The translations under genes were made by a program, and so were the position numbers. 64,000 nucleotides of DNA from Aquirufa rosea. Lineage in GTDB: Bacteria; Bacteroidota; Bacteroidia; Cytophagales; Spirosomataceae. Shown here in pieces: positions 18,272 to 28,591 of the stretch; within the stretch, counting starts at the first letter, position 1; each line of letters begins with the position of its first letter. The notes under the pieces were generated by a model that was given only the letters and a program-made list of their open reading frames with translations, was not told the DNA's origin and made no database searches. Where the stretch lies: assembly GCF_004118285.1 (NCBI RefSeq), contig NZ_SDHY01000005.1, forward strand, positions 124,001 to 188,000, written 5' to 3'.

Positions 18272-19078
18272 TTAAATATTCAACAATACTGTTGACGTTT
18301 TTAATACTTCTTCAATGTAACTAAAGGTAGTAAGTGGCATAGCCTCGTTCTTCCCAATAGCAACCGTATGCTCAAAATGAGCTGAGGCTTTTTTATCCGC
18401 TGTCCGGATGGTCCAGCCATCTTTATCCACTGTGATTTGACGTTTCCCTAAGTTTACCATGGGTTCAATGGCTATCACCATACCCTCCTTCAACTTTGGT
18501 CCATCGCCTCTTCTACCATAATTCGGAACCTCAGGACTTTCATGTAAGTTTTTACCTACACCATGTCCTACCAATTCACGAACCACTCCGTACCCAAAAC
18601 TCTCGCTATAAACTTGCACGGCCGATCCAATATCACCGATTCTTTTTCCAGCTACTGCTTGTTTAATTCCGAGATACAAGGACTCTTTTGTCCTTACTAA
18701 TAATTTAGTAACCTCTTCACTGACCCCTCCGATGGCATAAGTGTAGGCACTGTCTGCATGAAAACCATGCTTATAGACTCCACCATCAATGGAAATGATA
18801 TCACCCTCTTTCAGCTCCAAACTTCCTGGCAATCCGTGAACCACTACGTCATTTACAGAAATGCAGAGAGAATAAGCATACTTCTTGTCACCTACATTAT
18901 AATTTAAAAAGGATGGATGAGCCTCATGATCCTTGATAAACTCATAAGCTATTTTATCTAAAGCTAAAGTTGTTACTCCTGGTTTAATGGCCTTGGCAAC
19001 TTCCGCATGACACTTCCCTAAAATCTCCCCATTCGCTTGAATGATGGCCAACTCTTGAGGTGTCTTTAGATAAATCAT
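18272..19078 (-). CDS. map: Methionine aminopeptidase, type I
   Basis: Removes the N-terminal methionine from nascent proteins. The five metal ligands can be located: two Asp (ISIDGG and HADSAY), His in LVGHGVGKNLHE, Glu in AIEPMVN and Glu in HFEHTVAI. 268 aa with no N-terminal extension (type Ia). It lies one base after the secY stop, so it is cotranscribed within the superoperon. Confidence 0.97.
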   Translation of the reverse strand: MIYLKTPQELAIIQANGEILGKCHAEVAKAIKPGVTTLALDKIAYEFIKDHEAHPSFLNYNVGDKKYAYSLCISVNDVVVHGLPGSLELKEGDIISIDGGVYKHGFHADSAYTYAIGGVSEEVTKLLVRTKESLYLGIKQAVAGKRIGDIGSAVQVYSESFGYGVVRELVGHGVGKNLHESPEVPNYGRRGDGPKLKEGMVIAIEPMVNLGKRQITVDKDGWTIRTADKKASAHFEHTVAIGKNEAMPLTTFSYIEEVLKTSTVLLNI

Positions 19079-19079
19079 C

Positions 19080-20399
19080 TTATCTGCTAATCATTTCCGA
19101 ACGTCCTTTCACACGTCCTGATTGCATCAGTCCTTCATATTTACGCATCAACAAATAACTTTCTATTTGTTGCAAAGTATCTAAAACTACACCTACTAAA
19201 ATCAAAAGAGATGTTCCCCCAAAGAAGGAAGCAAATCCTCTTGTCACACCAAATAAGTTGGCAATTGCAGGTAAAATTGCGATGATGGATAACATCAAAG
19301 CTCCTGGCAAAGTGATACGGTCTAAAATGCTAGCGATATAATTAGAAGTTTCTTCACCAGGCTTAATACCAGGAACAAAACCTCCTCCACGTTTCATATC
19401 ATCCGAAATTTGTGTAGGATTAATAGAAATCGCTGTATAGAAAAATGTAAACACAACGATCAAAAAGGCAAACAAAGCATTATACTGCCAAGTAGTGAAA
19501 TCACCAAAGGCTTGAGCCACCGACTGGGCAAATTCACTTTTCTCAGCAAACGATTGAGCAACTAAACCAGGAATAAACATCAAAGCCTGAGCAAAAATGA
19601 TCGGCATTACCCCTGATGCGTTCAACTTCAAAGGAATATATTGACGCTCACCACCTACTGACATCTTACTTCCAACCACTTGCTTGGCGTATTGCACTGG
19701 TATACGACGAACCGCCTGTGTAACCATCACAGCGCCCATCACTACAAAGAAAAGCGCAATAACCTCTAGAATGAATAATAGGGCTCCAGCCATACCTCTT
19801 GATCCAGCCTCTTGTAATAAAGATGCAGGAAAACGAGATACGATACCTATCATGATCAACATAGAAATACCATTACCGATACCCTTGTCCGTAATTTTCT
19901 CTCCCAACCACATACATAGCATGGTACCACCAATTAATATAGCCACCCCATAAAGACGGAAAAACCATGGATCCACCATGATTGCCTCAGCAGGAATAGT
20001 TACTTGTAAATAGGTAAATCCTTGCGCAGCAGTAACAAAAATCGTTAAAATACGCGTGATTTGATTTAATTTTTTACGACCAGATTCGCCATCCTTTTGC
20101 ATTTTTTGAAAATAAGGAAGGGCGATGGTCAACAACTGAATCGCGATAGAAGCTGAAATGTAAGGCATGATACCCAAAGCAAAAACCGAAGCATTGCTCA
20201 ATGCACCACCCGAGAACATATTCAACAAACCAAAGAGGCCACCCTCTCCTGCTTGGCTCAATTTGGTTGCATCTACACCGGGTAGAACAACATATGAACC
20301 TAAACGGAAAAAGGCGATAAAAAGTAGTGTATTAAATATACGGCCTCTTAGTTCCTCAATCGCGAAGATGTGCTTAAACGTTGTTATTAGCTTGTTCAT
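19080..20399 (-). CDS. secY: Protein translocase subunit SecY
   Basis: Channel subunit of the Sec translocon in the inner membrane. 439 aa with ten membrane segments. Motifs LPYFQKMQKDGESGRKKLNQITR, GEKITDKGIGNGISMLIM and KRGGGFVPGIKPGEETSNYI are typical of SecY. Located between rplO and map, as in other Bacteroidota. Confidence 0.98.
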   Translation of the reverse strand: MNKLITTFKHIFAIEELRGRIFNTLLFIAFFRLGSYVVLPGVDATKLSQAGEGGLFGLLNMFSGGALSNASVFALGIMPYISASIAIQLLTIALPYFQKMQKDGESGRKKLNQITRILTIFVTAAQGFTYLQVTIPAEAIMVDPWFFRLYGVAILIGGTMLCMWLGEKITDKGIGNGISMLIMIGIVSRFPASLLQEAGSRGMAGALLFILEVIALFFVVMGAVMVTQAVRRIPVQYAKQVVGSKMSVGGERQYIPLKLNASGVMPIIFAQALMFIPGLVAQSFAEKSEFAQSVAQAFGDFTTWQYNALFAFLIVVFTFFYTAISINPTQISDDMKRGGGFVPGIKPGEETSNYIASILDRITLPGALMLSIIAILPAIANLFGVTRGFASFFGGTSLLILVGVVLDTLQQIESYLLMRKYEGLMQSGRVKGRSEMISR

Positions 20400-20416
20400 T
20401 CGTTTAGAATAGAGGA

Positions 20417-20863
20417 TTAACCAACAATTGCTTGACCGCCAGCAGCTTCGATCGCCGCTTTGGCAGCGCTAGAGAAACCTTTAACAGTAACTTCTAAAGC
20501 TGAGGTTACACTTCCACGGCTTAAGATCTTCACTAAGTCAGACTTAGATACTAATCCATGGCTGTAAAGTGTATCAAAATTGATTTGCTTCAAGCCTGTA
20601 GCATCAGCTAATGCCTGTAGGGTATCTAAATTGATAGCTTTATATTCTACACGATTGATGTTTTTGAAACCGAATTTAGGTACACGACGCTGAATAGGCA
20701 TTTGTCCACCTTCAAATCCACGCTTACGTGAATAACCTGAACGAGACTGAGCTCCCTTGTGACCACGAGCGGAAGTTCCACCAAGACCTGAACCTTGACC
20801 GCGACCTACTCTTTTTCTAGTTTTTACCGAACCTTCTGCCGGCTTTAATGTAGATAATTTCAT
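20417..20863 (-). CDS. rplO: 50S ribosomal protein L15
   Basis: Late assembly protein of the large subunit. 148 aa; the glycine/arginine-rich N-terminus (KTRKRVGRGQGSGLGGTSARG, RSGYSRKRGFEGGQMPIQRR) is diagnostic. It lies between rpmD and secY. Confidence 0.98.
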   Translation of the reverse strand: MKLSTLKPAEGSVKTRKRVGRGQGSGLGGTSARGHKGAQSRSGYSRKRGFEGGQMPIQRRVPKFGFKNINRVEYKAINLDTLQALADATGLKQINFDTLYSHGLVSKSDLVKILSRGSVTSALEVTVKGFSSAAKAAIEAAGGQAIVG

Positions 20864-20909
20864 ATGTATTGGGCTTAACGCTACCCCATAAGGGTAACTC
20901 GCATTTTAA

Positions 20910-21089
20910 TTAAATATTTTCAACTACAACTAAGTGATTGACTGCACGAATCATTCCAGCGATAGCTGGATTCAATTCTACTTCAACACTTTTGCGGATC
21001 TTACCTAATCCTAGTGCTTGAATCGTACGCTTCTGAACTTCAGGACGCTTGATAGCACTTTTCACTTGGGTAATTTTAACTTTAGACAT
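20910..21089 (-). CDS. rpmD: 50S ribosomal protein L30
   Basis: 59-residue large-subunit protein: MSKVKITQVKSAIKRPEVQK then LGLGKIRKSVEVE. The reading frame extends 14 codons further upstream, but those codons overlap rpsE and do not resemble L30. The ATG at 21087-21089 is therefore taken as the start. It lies between rpsE and rplO. Confidence 0.97.
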   Translation of the reverse strand: MSKVKITQVKSAIKRPEVQKRTIQALGLGKIRKSVEVELNPAIAGMIRAVNHLVVVENI

Positions 21090-21123
21090 GTTATGTTCTA
21101 TTTTAGAGGCACAAGGCACTCGA

Positions 21124-21642
21124 TTATCCATTAAATACTTTAGCTACTGAAATTCCTCTTTGGAAAGCAACGGAATGTGGAGCCCTCATCCTAACTAGAG
21201 CATCGATGGTGGCCTTTACCACGTTGTGAGGATTAGATGAACCCTTAGATTTCGCTAATACGTCGTGCACACCGGCTGATTCTAACACAGCACGCATAGC
21301 ACCACCTGCGATCAACCCAGTACCTGGGGCAGCAGGCTTAACTAAAACGAAACCGCCTGAGAACTTACCTAATTGCTCGTGAGGAACCGTGTTCTTCAAC
21401 AAAGGAATTTGGAATAAATTTTTCTTGGCGTCTTCAATACCTTTAGTGATAGCGTCAGTCACCTCGTTCGCTTTTCCTAATCCGAAACCTACGATTCCGT
21501 GACCATCACCTACTACAACGATGGCAGAAAAACTAAAACGACGACCTCCTTTTACCACTTTGGCAACACGGTTGATGGCTACTACTTTCTCCTTCAACTC
21601 ACCCTCATTAACCTTAATTGGTTTTGCTTGTAAATGCGACAT
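21124..21642 (-). CDS. rpsE: 30S ribosomal protein S5
   Basis: Small-subunit protein important for decoding accuracy. 172 aa. The dsRBD-like part reads [33 protein letters not shown] and the C-terminal part [23 protein letters not shown]. It lies 8 bases after rplR. Confidence 0.98.
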   Translation of the reverse strand: MSHLQAKPIKVNEGELKEKVVAINRVAKVVKGGRRFSFSAIVVVGDGHGIVGFGLGKANEVTDAITKGIEDAKKNLFQIPLLKNTVPHEQLGKFSGGFVLVKPAAPGTGLIAGGAMRAVLESAGVHDVLAKSKGSSNPHNVVKATIDALVRMRAPHSVAFQRGISVAKVFNG

Positions 21643-21650
21643 ATCTCTTA

Positions 21651-21998
21651 TTAAAATTGTAAGCCACCCTCGCGAGCGCCTTCAGCTAATGATTTAATTC
21701 TTCCGTGATATAAATAACCGTTACGATCAAAAACCACTTTAGTGATTCCTGCAGCCTTAGCTTTGTCTGCAATTGCAGTACCTACTAATTTCGCCGCCTC
21801 AATATTGTTATTCACTTTTCCTTTTTTGTATGAGGTAGCAGACATCAACGTCTTACCACTCAAATCATCCACCAACTGTGCATACACTGCAGTGTTGGAA
21901 CGGAATACAGTTAAACGCGGACGTTCAGCTGTTCCCTTTATTTTCGCACGTATCGCACGCTTAATGCGAAGTCTACGTAAATCTTTTGTTGTTGCCAT
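21651..21998 (-). CDS. rplR: 50S ribosomal protein L18
   Basis: 5S rRNA-binding protein of the central protuberance. 115 aa; [20 protein letters not shown] and the ending [26 protein letters not shown] are characteristic. It lies between rplF and rpsE. Confidence 0.98.
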   Translation of the reverse strand: MATTKDLRRLRIKRAIRAKIKGTAERPRLTVFRSNTAVYAQLVDDLSGKTLMSATSYKKGKVNNNIEAAKLVGTAIADKAKAAGITKVVFDRNGYLYHGRIKSLAEGAREGGLQF

Positions 21999-22041
21999 GT
22001 TTTTTAACTTGTTTGTGTGGATTTCCGGCCCACGCGATTAT

Positions 22042-22599
22042 TTATTTCTTACCACCTGCTTTACCAGCCTTGCGACGAACCTGCTCACCCACAAAACGAA
22101 CACCTTTACCTTTGTAAGGCTCCACTGGACGAAGTGATTTGATTTTAGCTGCTACTTGACCGATCAATTGCTTATCGATACCTTCTAAATTAACCATTGG
22201 GTTTTTACCTTTTTCCATCGCAGTTGTCACCTTGATTTCAGAAGGAATAGCCATAAAAATAGCGTGAGAATAACCTAAGCTCAATTCCAAGATATTACCT
22301 TGGTTGGCGGCTTTGTAACCCACACCGATGATTTCTAAATTTTTAACAAATCCTTCACTCACACCCACCACCATGTTGTTAATCAATGAACGATATAAAC
22401 CGTGCATGGCTTTATGGCGCTTCTGCTCTGTAGGACGTTTCACTGTCAACACATTGTCAGCAATTTCAATAATGATATCCTGATCCACTTGTTGTGATAA
22501 AGTTCCTTTAGGACCCTTAACTGTTACCAAATTACCTACACTCACTTCTACTGAAACTCCAGCTGGTAGATTGATAATTTTATTTCCTATTCTAGACAT
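22042..22599 (-). CDS. rplF: 50S ribosomal protein L6
   Basis: Large-subunit protein near the sarcin-ricin loop and factor-binding site. 185 aa; MSRIGNKIINLPAGVSVEV at the start, and VEPYKGKGVRFVGEQVRRKAGKAG at the C-terminus. It lies between rpsH and rplR. Confidence 0.98.
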   Translation of the reverse strand: MSRIGNKIINLPAGVSVEVSVGNLVTVKGPKGTLSQQVDQDIIIEIADNVLTVKRPTEQKRHKAMHGLYRSLINNMVVGVSEGFVKNLEIIGVGYKAANQGNILELSLGYSHAIFMAIPSEIKVTTAMEKGKNPMVNLEGIDKQLIGQVAAKIKSLRPVEPYKGKGVRFVGEQVRRKAGKAGGKK

Positions 22600-22655
22600 A
22601 AATGTAAATTTGGCTTAGATTCCGAGCAATGCTCCTTTCAGCGTTAAACAATATA

Positions 22656-23051
22656 TTAATATACGTAGCAAAGTACTTCACCACCTACGTGCAAGCTACG
22701 CGCTTCTTTGTCAGTAATCACTCCCTTAGAAGTAGACAATATCGCGATACCTAAACCGTTCAATACTCGTGGAAGCTCTTCAGCACCATTATATTTACGT
22801 AAACCTGGCTTAGAAATACGAGTCAAATTAATGATGGCAGGTTGCTTTGTAACCGCATTGTATTTCAAAGCAATCTTAATTGTTCCTTGAACCGTACTAT
22901 CATCAAACTTATAATTTGCGATATAACCTTTGTCAAAAAGAACCTTCGTGATTTCCTTTTTAATGTTGGAAGCAGGAATTTCAACTACCCTATGACGTGC
23001 CTTCAAGGCATTTCTCAATCGGGTTAAATAGTCTGCTATAGGATCTGTCAT
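22656..23051 (-). CDS. rpsH: 30S ribosomal protein S8
   Basis: Central-domain assembly protein of the small subunit. 131 aa; [20 protein letters not shown], then [35 protein letters not shown]. In E. coli S8 represses the spc operon. No target site was identified here. Confidence 0.98.
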   Translation of the reverse strand: MTDPIADYLTRLRNALKARHRVVEIPASNIKKEITKVLFDKGYIANYKFDDSTVQGTIKIALKYNAVTKQPAIINLTRISKPGLRKYNGAEELPRVLNGLGIAILSTSKGVITDKEARSLHVGGEVLCYVY

Positions 23052-23127
23052 TGTTTTTAAATTTGCCGCAAGTCATTAAAATGGCCTGCAAAATTACAAA
23101 AATGAATTTAATTAATCAAATTTTATC

Positions 23128-23397
23128 TTACCAGCTTGATTTGGTCACTCCTGGTATCAAACCATTGGATGCCATTTCGCGGAAAGTTACACGGCTAATA
23201 CCGAATTTACGCATATAACCGCGTGGACGACCAGTCAATTTACAACGGTTGTGAAGACGTACTGGAGAAGCATTTTTAGGCAACTTATCCAATCCTTGGT
23301 AATCACCAGCAGCTTTTAATGCAGCTCTTTTAGCGGCATATTTAGCAACGGTTGCTTCGCGTTTTCTTTCTCTAGCTTTTACTGACTCTTTAGCCAT
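23128..23397 (-). CDS. rpsN: 30S ribosomal protein S14 (zinc-free, long type)
   Basis: 89 aa, the long form without the CxxC zinc knuckle. Core residues [31 protein letters not shown] are diagnostic, and only one cysteine is present. Together with the zinc-free L36, this operon needs no zinc for these two proteins. It lies between rplE and rpsH. Confidence 0.98.
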   Translation of the reverse strand: MAKESVKARERKREATVAKYAAKRAALKAAGDYQGLDKLPKNASPVRLHNRCKLTGRPRGYMRKFGISRVTFREMASNGLIPGVTKSSW

Positions 23398-23436
23398 GAT
23401 GTAAAAAATTTAAATGTGTTAGATAGCCGAGGCTAA

Positions 23437-23991
23437 TTATTTTTTAATGTTGGAAAAAGGCATTCCCACAGCAGCCAATAAAGCATAAGCTTCTTCATCT
23501 GTCTGAGCTGTCGTCACAAACGTGATATCCATACCCGAGATCTTAGCTACTTTATCGATAGAAATTTCAGGGAAAATAATCTGCTCCTTAACACCTAAGG
23601 TATAATTTCCACGACCGTCAAATCCTTTTTCTGAGATTCCTTTGAAGTCACGCACACGAGCCAAAGAAACCGTAGTTAAACGATCTAAAAACTCATACAT
23701 ACGATCTCCACGAAGAGTTACTTTCACACCGATAGGCATATTCTCACGTAGTTTAAAGTTAGAGATCGCCTTCTTAGAAATAGTTGCTACTGCCTTTTGA
23801 CCAGCAATTTGCGTGATTTCTTCTACTGCTACATCCACCAACTTCTTGTCCGCTACTGCGGCTCCTACACCTTTATTGATTACAATTTTAGTAATCTTAG
23901 GCACTTGCATCACAGACTTGTACTGAAACTTTTCCTTCAAGCTTGGTACAACCTCTTCTACAAAACGTTTTTTTAATCTAGGTACTGCCAT
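23437..23991 (-). CDS. rplE: 50S ribosomal protein L5
   Basis: 5S rRNA-binding protein that contacts P-site tRNA. 184 aa; [45 protein letters not shown] and [29 protein letters not shown] are characteristic. It lies between rplX and rpsN. Confidence 0.98.
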   Translation of the reverse strand: MAVPRLKKRFVEEVVPSLKEKFQYKSVMQVPKITKIVINKGVGAAVADKKLVDVAVEEITQIAGQKAVATISKKAISNFKLRENMPIGVKVTLRGDRMYEFLDRLTTVSLARVRDFKGISEKGFDGRGNYTLGVKEQIIFPEISIDKVAKISGMDITFVTTAQTDEEAYALLAAVGMPFSNIKK

Positions 23992-24035
23992 TTTTGTTTA
24001 TTTTGTGGATTTCCGACCCACGCGTTAAATTCTAT

Positions 24036-24371
24036 TTATGCAATAAATTTTCCTGTTGCTTTTGAGTAGCGCTGTAATTTACCTTCTTCATTTACTTTAC
24101 GACCGGTACGTACAGGCTTACCATTTTCAACCACCATCAAATTAGAGATGTGGATGGATCCCTCACGCTTTTCAATGCCTCCCTGAGGATTGCTGGCTGA
24201 AGGCTTCACATGCTTGGTTTGCAAATTAGCTCCTTCAACAATTGCACGGGATTTATCTACGATAACCTGCTTAATTACGCCTGTTTTACCCTTGGCATTA
24301 CCGGCAATGACCATTACAGTATCTCCCTTTTTTACGTGCAATTTGGTTTGCTTGCTTGTATTATTTTTCAT
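24036..24371 (-). CDS. rplX: 50S ribosomal protein L24
   Basis: Assembly initiator of the large subunit, with a KOW motif at KKGDTVMVIAGNAKGKTGVIKQV. 111 aa. It lies between rplN and rplE. Confidence 0.98.
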   Translation of the reverse strand: MKNNTSKQTKLHVKKGDTVMVIAGNAKGKTGVIKQVIVDKSRAIVEGANLQTKHVKPSASNPQGGIEKREGSIHISNLMVVENGKPVRTGRKVNEEGKLQRYSKATGKFIA

Positions 24372-24412
24372 GGTATGATTTATTCTATTGGATAACCAAT
24401 ATATCTATCTAT

Positions 24413-24781
24413 TTATAAAACTTCAGGGGCTAAAGAAACAATTTTCATAAAACCAGCCTCACGCAATTCACGTGCTACAGGTCCGAAAATACGAGTTCCT
24501 CTTGGCTCATCGTTAGCATTTAATAAAACCGCCGCATTATCTTCGAAGCGAATATAGCTTCCATCCTTACGACGAATTTCCTTCTTTGTACGAACAACTA
24601 CTGCCCTTGAAACTGTTCCTTTCTTCATGTTAGAAGAAGAAAGAGCCGACTTAACTGAAACTACAATTTTATCGCCTACAGAAGCATATCTTTTTCCTGT
24701 ACCTCCCAAAACGCGAATCACTAAAACTTCTTTCGCTCCAGAGTTATCCGCTACACCCAATCTTGATTCTTGCTGTAACAT
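24413..24781 (-). CDS. rplN: 50S ribosomal protein L14
   Basis: Subunit-interface protein. 122 aa; [33 protein letters not shown] and [32 protein letters not shown] are near-invariant L14 motifs. It lies between rpsQ and rplX. Confidence 0.98.
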   Translation of the reverse strand: MLQQESRLGVADNSGAKEVLVIRVLGGTGKRYASVGDKIVVSVKSALSSSNMKKGTVSRAVVVRTKKEIRRKDGSYIRFEDNAAVLLNANDEPRGTRIFGPVARELREAGFMKIVSLAPEVL

Positions 24782-24827
24782 TATCTTTGATCTTTAAATT
24801 TTAAATTTTGAATAACAAGAGAGAGAA

Positions 24828-25085
24828 TTATTTCGCTTTAGCGATTACTTCTACCAATCTCCAACGCTTATTTTTAGAAAGAGGACGGGTTTCCATCACT
24901 TTCACTGTATCACCGATGCCACACTCATTATTTTCATCATGAGCCATCAATTTAGTGGTCTTCTGTACGAACTTTCCGTACAAGGGGTGCTTCACCTTAC
25001 GGTCTACTGAGATAGTGATTGACTTATCCATCTTATCACTAACCACCTTCCCAATCCTTACTTTTCTTAGGTTTCTTTCTTCCAT
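24828..25085 (-). CDS. rpsQ: 30S ribosomal protein S17
   Basis: 85-residue OB-fold protein of the small subunit: [38 protein letters not shown]. The frame is open upstream to 25121, but the extra codons fall in the gap to rpmC and are not S17-like. ATG at 25083-25085 is therefore chosen. Confidence 0.97.
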   Translation of the reverse strand: MEERNLRKVRIGKVVSDKMDKSITISVDRKVKHPLYGKFVQKTTKLMAHDENNECGIGDTVKVMETRPLSKNKRWRLVEVIAKAK

Positions 25086-25154
25086 GGTTGTTGGACTTGT
25101 TAAACAATTGACCATTAGCAATTCCGAAATGGTCTATTAAAAATTAATAATTAA

Positions 25155-25346
25155 TTATGCTTTTGCTTGCGCGGAAAGAGCTGTCTCTAAACGGGCAATC
25201 AATTTACGAGTTTCACGAATACGCATAGGATTTTCAATCGGTGAAATGGCATGAGCCAATTTCAAACGCGACAAGTTCTCCTGCTCTACAGCGATCTGCT
25301 TAGTTAATTCGTCTACTCCTAATTTGTTTATTTCTGCGTTTTTCAT
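25155..25346 (-). CDS. rpmC: 50S ribosomal protein L29
   Basis: 63-residue helical protein at the exit-tunnel rim, a docking area for chaperones and SRP. ISPIENPMRIRETRKLIARLET is the conserved core. It lies between rplP and rpsQ. Confidence 0.97.
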   Translation of the reverse strand: MKNAEINKLGVDELTKQIAVEQENLSRLKLAHAISPIENPMRIRETRKLIARLETALSAQAKA

Positions 25347-25384
25347 AACGATGCTATTTAAATTTTAAACCTAGGTTTAAAACT

Positions 25385-25804
25385 TTATTCTGAATAATCT
25401 CTACGTACCACAAATTTTGTACGCATCGGTAGTTTCTGTGCGGCTAAACGCAAAGCCTCTTGCGCTAAAGCCAAAGGAACACCGGCTGATTCGAACAAAA
25501 TAGTACCTGGACGAACATTAGCTACCCAATACTCAGGAGCTCCCTTTCCCTTACCCATACGAACCTCTGCAGGTTTCTTGGTAATAGGTTTGTCAGGGAA
25601 AATACGAATCCAAACTTGACCCTCACGTTTCATGGCACGTGTCACAGAAATACGAGCAGCTTCAATTTGACGCGCTGTAATGCGACCTGGCTCCAAAGAT
25701 TTAATAGCGAATGATCCAAAATCAATTTCGTGGCCACGGGTAGCAACCCCTCTTACGCGACCTTTTTGCTGCTTACGAAACTTGGTTCTTTTTGGTTGTA
25801 ACAT
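25385..25804 (-). CDS. rplP: 50S ribosomal protein L16
   Basis: Protein close to the A-site tRNA. 139 aa; [50 protein letters not shown] are diagnostic. It lies between rpsC and rpmC. Confidence 0.98.
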   Translation of the reverse strand: MLQPKRTKFRKQQKGRVRGVATRGHEIDFGSFAIKSLEPGRITARQIEAARISVTRAMKREGQVWIRIFPDKPITKKPAEVRMGKGKGAPEYWVANVRPGTILFESAGVPLALAQEALRLAAQKLPMRTKFVVRRDYSE

Positions 25805-25847
25805 CTTCTTATAAGTCTAATATCTAATACAAAATAATTATGGATGC

Positions 25848-26669
25848 TTAGCGCTTTCCGCCACGGCCACGATTCGCAGCTCCAGGTTTATTGCGATCAC
25901 CCCCTTGATCTGCTCCTTCTGGGCGACGAGAACGTCCTCCTCCGCGACGGTCATCATCACGACCACGTGGTCCACGATCACCAGCACGAGAATCTGCCGA
26001 AGTAGACTGAATTCCCATGTTTGCATTTGGAGATAAATCACGCTTGCCAAAAACCTCTCCACGGAATACCCATACTTTGATACCGATTTTTCCGTAAACA
26101 GTTAATGCTTCAGAGATAGCATAATCCACATCAGCACGCAATGTATGCAATGGAATACGGCCCTCCTTATAACCCTCAGAACGTGCCATTTCAGCACCAC
26201 CTAAACGGCCAGATAATTTTAATTTGATACCCTGAGCTCCTACACGCATCGCTGAAGCAATCGCTTGCTTCATCGCACGACGGAACGAGATACGAGCTTG
26301 CAATTGTTGAGCAATAGCTTCACCAATCAACTTAGCGTCAATCTCTGGGCGCTTAATTTCAAAAATATTGATTTGAACGTCTTTCCCAGTGATTTTCTTC
26401 AACTCCTCTTTTACCTTATCTACCTCGGCACCTTGCTTACCAATAACAACACCAGCACGAGCTGTATTAATTGTTAATGTGATACGCTTTAGTGTGCGTT
26501 CAATAATAACTTTAGAGATTGATCCCTTTGGAATACGAGCAGCTACATACTTTCTGATCTTCTCATCCTCAACCAATTTATCGGCGAAAGTCTTACCACC
26601 GTACCAGTTAGAATCCCAACCTCTTACGATACCTAATCTTAATCCAACGGGGTTAATTTTTTGTCCCAT
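25848..26669 (-). CDS. rpsC: 30S ribosomal protein S3 with RG-rich tail
   Basis: mRNA-entry-channel protein with helicase activity. [26 protein letters not shown] and KH domain [21 protein letters not shown] are seen, then [30 protein letters not shown]. The conserved core ends near residue 215. It is followed by about 55 residues of low-complexity Arg/Gly/Asp sequence ([20 protein letters not shown] and onward). Total 273 aa against a usual 210-235. The tail probably binds RNA non-specifically. Confidence 0.97.
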   Translation of the reverse strand: MGQKINPVGLRLGIVRGWDSNWYGGKTFADKLVEDEKIRKYVAARIPKGSISKVIIERTLKRITLTINTARAGVVIGKQGAEVDKVKEELKKITGKDVQINIFEIKRPEIDAKLIGEAIAQQLQARISFRRAMKQAIASAMRVGAQGIKLKLSGRLGGAEMARSEGYKEGRIPLHTLRADVDYAISEALTVYGKIGIKVWVFRGEVFGKRDLSPNANMGIQSTSADSRAGDRGPRGRDDDRRGGGRSRRPEGADQGGDRNKPGAANRGRGGKR

Positions 26670-26692
26670 TTCTTGTTATATCTAATAGTTAA

Positions 26693-27070
26693 TTATTCAG
26701 CTGAATTTGTTTCCTCTAAAGCAGGTGCCGCCGAAGAAGCCACTACTAAAGTGATGTGATTGGATCTTTTCAAAATCCGATGACCTCTTCCCTGAGGAGC
26801 AGGACGTAAACGCTTGATCGATGAACCTCCATCTACGAAGATAGTCTTGATGTATAAGTCCGCTTCTTCAATCTTGGCATCCTCATGCTTGTTCTGCCAG
26901 TTAGAAACCGCTGATAACAACAATTTCTCAATGGCCTTAGCACCAACTTTAGGCTCAAACTTCAAAATACCTAAAGCCTTAGATACTTTCTGTCCGCGAA
27001 CCATATCCGCTACTAAACGCATCTTCTGAGGCGAAGTAGGAACATTTTTTAATTTAGCAATAGCTTCCAT
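26693..27070 (-). CDS. rplV: 50S ribosomal protein L22
   Basis: Lines the nascent-peptide exit tunnel. 125 aa; [26 protein letters not shown] and the beta-hairpin end [22 protein letters not shown] are typical. It lies between rpsS and rpsC. Confidence 0.98.
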   Translation of the reverse strand: MEAIAKLKNVPTSPQKMRLVADMVRGQKVSKALGILKFEPKVGAKAIEKLLLSAVSNWQNKHEDAKIEEADLYIKTIFVDGGSSIKRLRPAPQGRGHRILKRSNHITLVVASSAAPALEETNSAE

Positions 27071-27109
27071 TTTTCAATTTCTGATTATAAGACCCGCAGG
27101 CCAATATCT

Positions 27110-27388
27110 TTACTTTTTACCCTTGTCTTTTTTCGCAATGTGACCACGGAAGTTACGGGTCGGCGAAAACTCTCCCAATTTGTGACCTACCATGTTTTCT
27201 GTAACATAAACCGGAATAAACTTATTACCGTTGTGTACCGCGAACGTGTGACCTACGAAATCTGGTGAAATCATTGAACGTCTTGACCATGTTTTGATCA
27301 CCGACTTTTTGCCGGATTCGTTCATCACCTGTACCTTGTTGTCAAGGCGGTAATCAATGTAAGGACCTTTTTTTAGTGAACGTGCCAT
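27110..27388 (-). CDS. rpsS: 30S ribosomal protein S19
   Basis: Head protein of the small subunit. 92 aa; [40 protein letters not shown] and [16 protein letters not shown] are diagnostic. It starts 3 bases after the rplB stop. Confidence 0.98.
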   Translation of the reverse strand: MARSLKKGPYIDYRLDNKVQVMNESGKKSVIKTWSRRSMISPDFVGHTFAVHNGNKFIPVYVTENMVGHKLGEFSPTRNFRGHIAKKDKGKK

Positions 27389-27391
27389 CTA

Positions 27392-28219
27392 CTATTTTTT
27401 TCTTCTACTGATGATAAGACGATTAGTGTGTTTCTTTGGATTACGAGTTTTCTTACCCTTAGCCAATAAACCGGTACGAGAACGTGGGTGACCTCCTGAA
27501 GCGCGGCCCTCACCACCACCCATTGGGTGATCTACTGGGTTCATCACCACACCACGAACACGTGGACGGCGACCTAACCAGCGATGACGACCTGCTTTAC
27601 CCAAGTTTACGTTCATGTGATCTGCATTTGAAACGGTACCAACTGTTGCTAAACAACGAGCTAATACCATACGCATCTCACCTGAAGGCAACTTAAGTGT
27701 TGCATATTTACCATCACGAGCTAACAATTGAGCATAAGTACCAGCCGAACGAGCTAATTCTGCTCCACGACCCGGTTGCAACTCAATAGCGTGTACCAAG
27801 GTACCTAATGGGATATTTGCCAAAGGCAATGTATTTCCAATTTCAGGAGCCACTGACTCACCTGAAATAACTGTTTGACCTACTTGAATTCCTTGTGGAG
27901 CCAAGATATAAGCCTTCTGTCCATCTGTATACTCTACTAATGCAATACGAGAAGTACGGTTTGGATCATATTCTACTGTCAATACAGTAGCAGGAACATC
28001 AAACTTAGCACGAGTGAAATCAATCACACGGTAACGACGCTTATGACCCCCTCCGATGTAACGCATCGAACGACGACCATCGGCATTTCTACCACCTGTA
28101 CGCTTAATAGGCTCCAATAGGGGCTTATACGGCTTGTCCGTAGTAATCTCCTCAAACGTTGGCGCAATGCGCTGACGTTGGCCGGGAGTTGTTGGTTTTA
28201 ATTTTTTAATAGCTGCCAT
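27392..28219 (-). CDS. rplB: 50S ribosomal protein L2
   Basis: Core large-subunit protein at the peptidyl-transferase centre. 275 aa; [21 protein letters not shown] and the ending [21 protein letters not shown] contain the conserved histidine region. It lies between rplW and rpsS. Confidence 0.98.
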   Translation of the reverse strand: MAAIKKLKPTTPGQRQRIAPTFEEITTDKPYKPLLEPIKRTGGRNADGRRSMRYIGGGHKRRYRVIDFTRAKFDVPATVLTVEYDPNRTSRIALVEYTDGQKAYILAPQGIQVGQTVISGESVAPEIGNTLPLANIPLGTLVHAIELQPGRGAELARSAGTYAQLLARDGKYATLKLPSGEMRMVLARCLATVGTVSNADHMNVNLGKAGRHRWLGRRPRVRGVVMNPVDHPMGGGEGRASGGHPRSRTGLLAKGKKTRNPKKHTNRLIISRRKK

Positions 28220-28266
28220 TTATTTTAGTTCAAATTATCGGGATGAACCCCCTTAATACATTCTAG

Positions 28267-28554
28267 TTAAATTCCTTGGTAGAAGTCAATTACTTCACCA
28301 CTACCTACTGTAACGATTGCCTTCTTCGTAGTAGAAGTACGTCCAGAAGTAATCTTAGTACGAGTGCTCTTGGATTTTTTCTTTCCAATCTGACGCATGG
28401 TTTTTACATCCAATACCTCTACTCCGTACATTTTCTTAACCTCCTTGGCAATCTCGATCTTGTTTGCAGTTAATTCAACTACAAATACATACTTGCCTTT
28501 TTCTTGCATGGCTTGCGACTTTTCAGTCAAGGCCGGACGTTTAATAATGCCCAT
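28267..28554 (-). CDS. rplW: 50S ribosomal protein L23
   Basis: Exit-tunnel protein and docking site for trigger factor and SRP. 95 aa; MGIIKRPALTEKSQAMQEKGKYVFVVELTANKIEIAKEVKKMYGVEV is the L23 core. It lies between rplD and rplB. Confidence 0.97.
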   Translation of the reverse strand: MGIIKRPALTEKSQAMQEKGKYVFVVELTANKIEIAKEVKKMYGVEVLDVKTMRQIGKKKSKSTRTKITSGRTSTTKKAIVTVGSGEVIDFYQGI

Positions 28555-28591
28555 GGTATATTTCGTTTATAACAGAACGCTGTTCTGAAAA

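Noticed and set aside
25838-26062. 74-codon minus-strand frame overlapping the S3 tail
   Set aside because: It overlaps rpsC in another frame, is caused by the repetitive GC-richer tail sequence, and has no counterpart I recognise.
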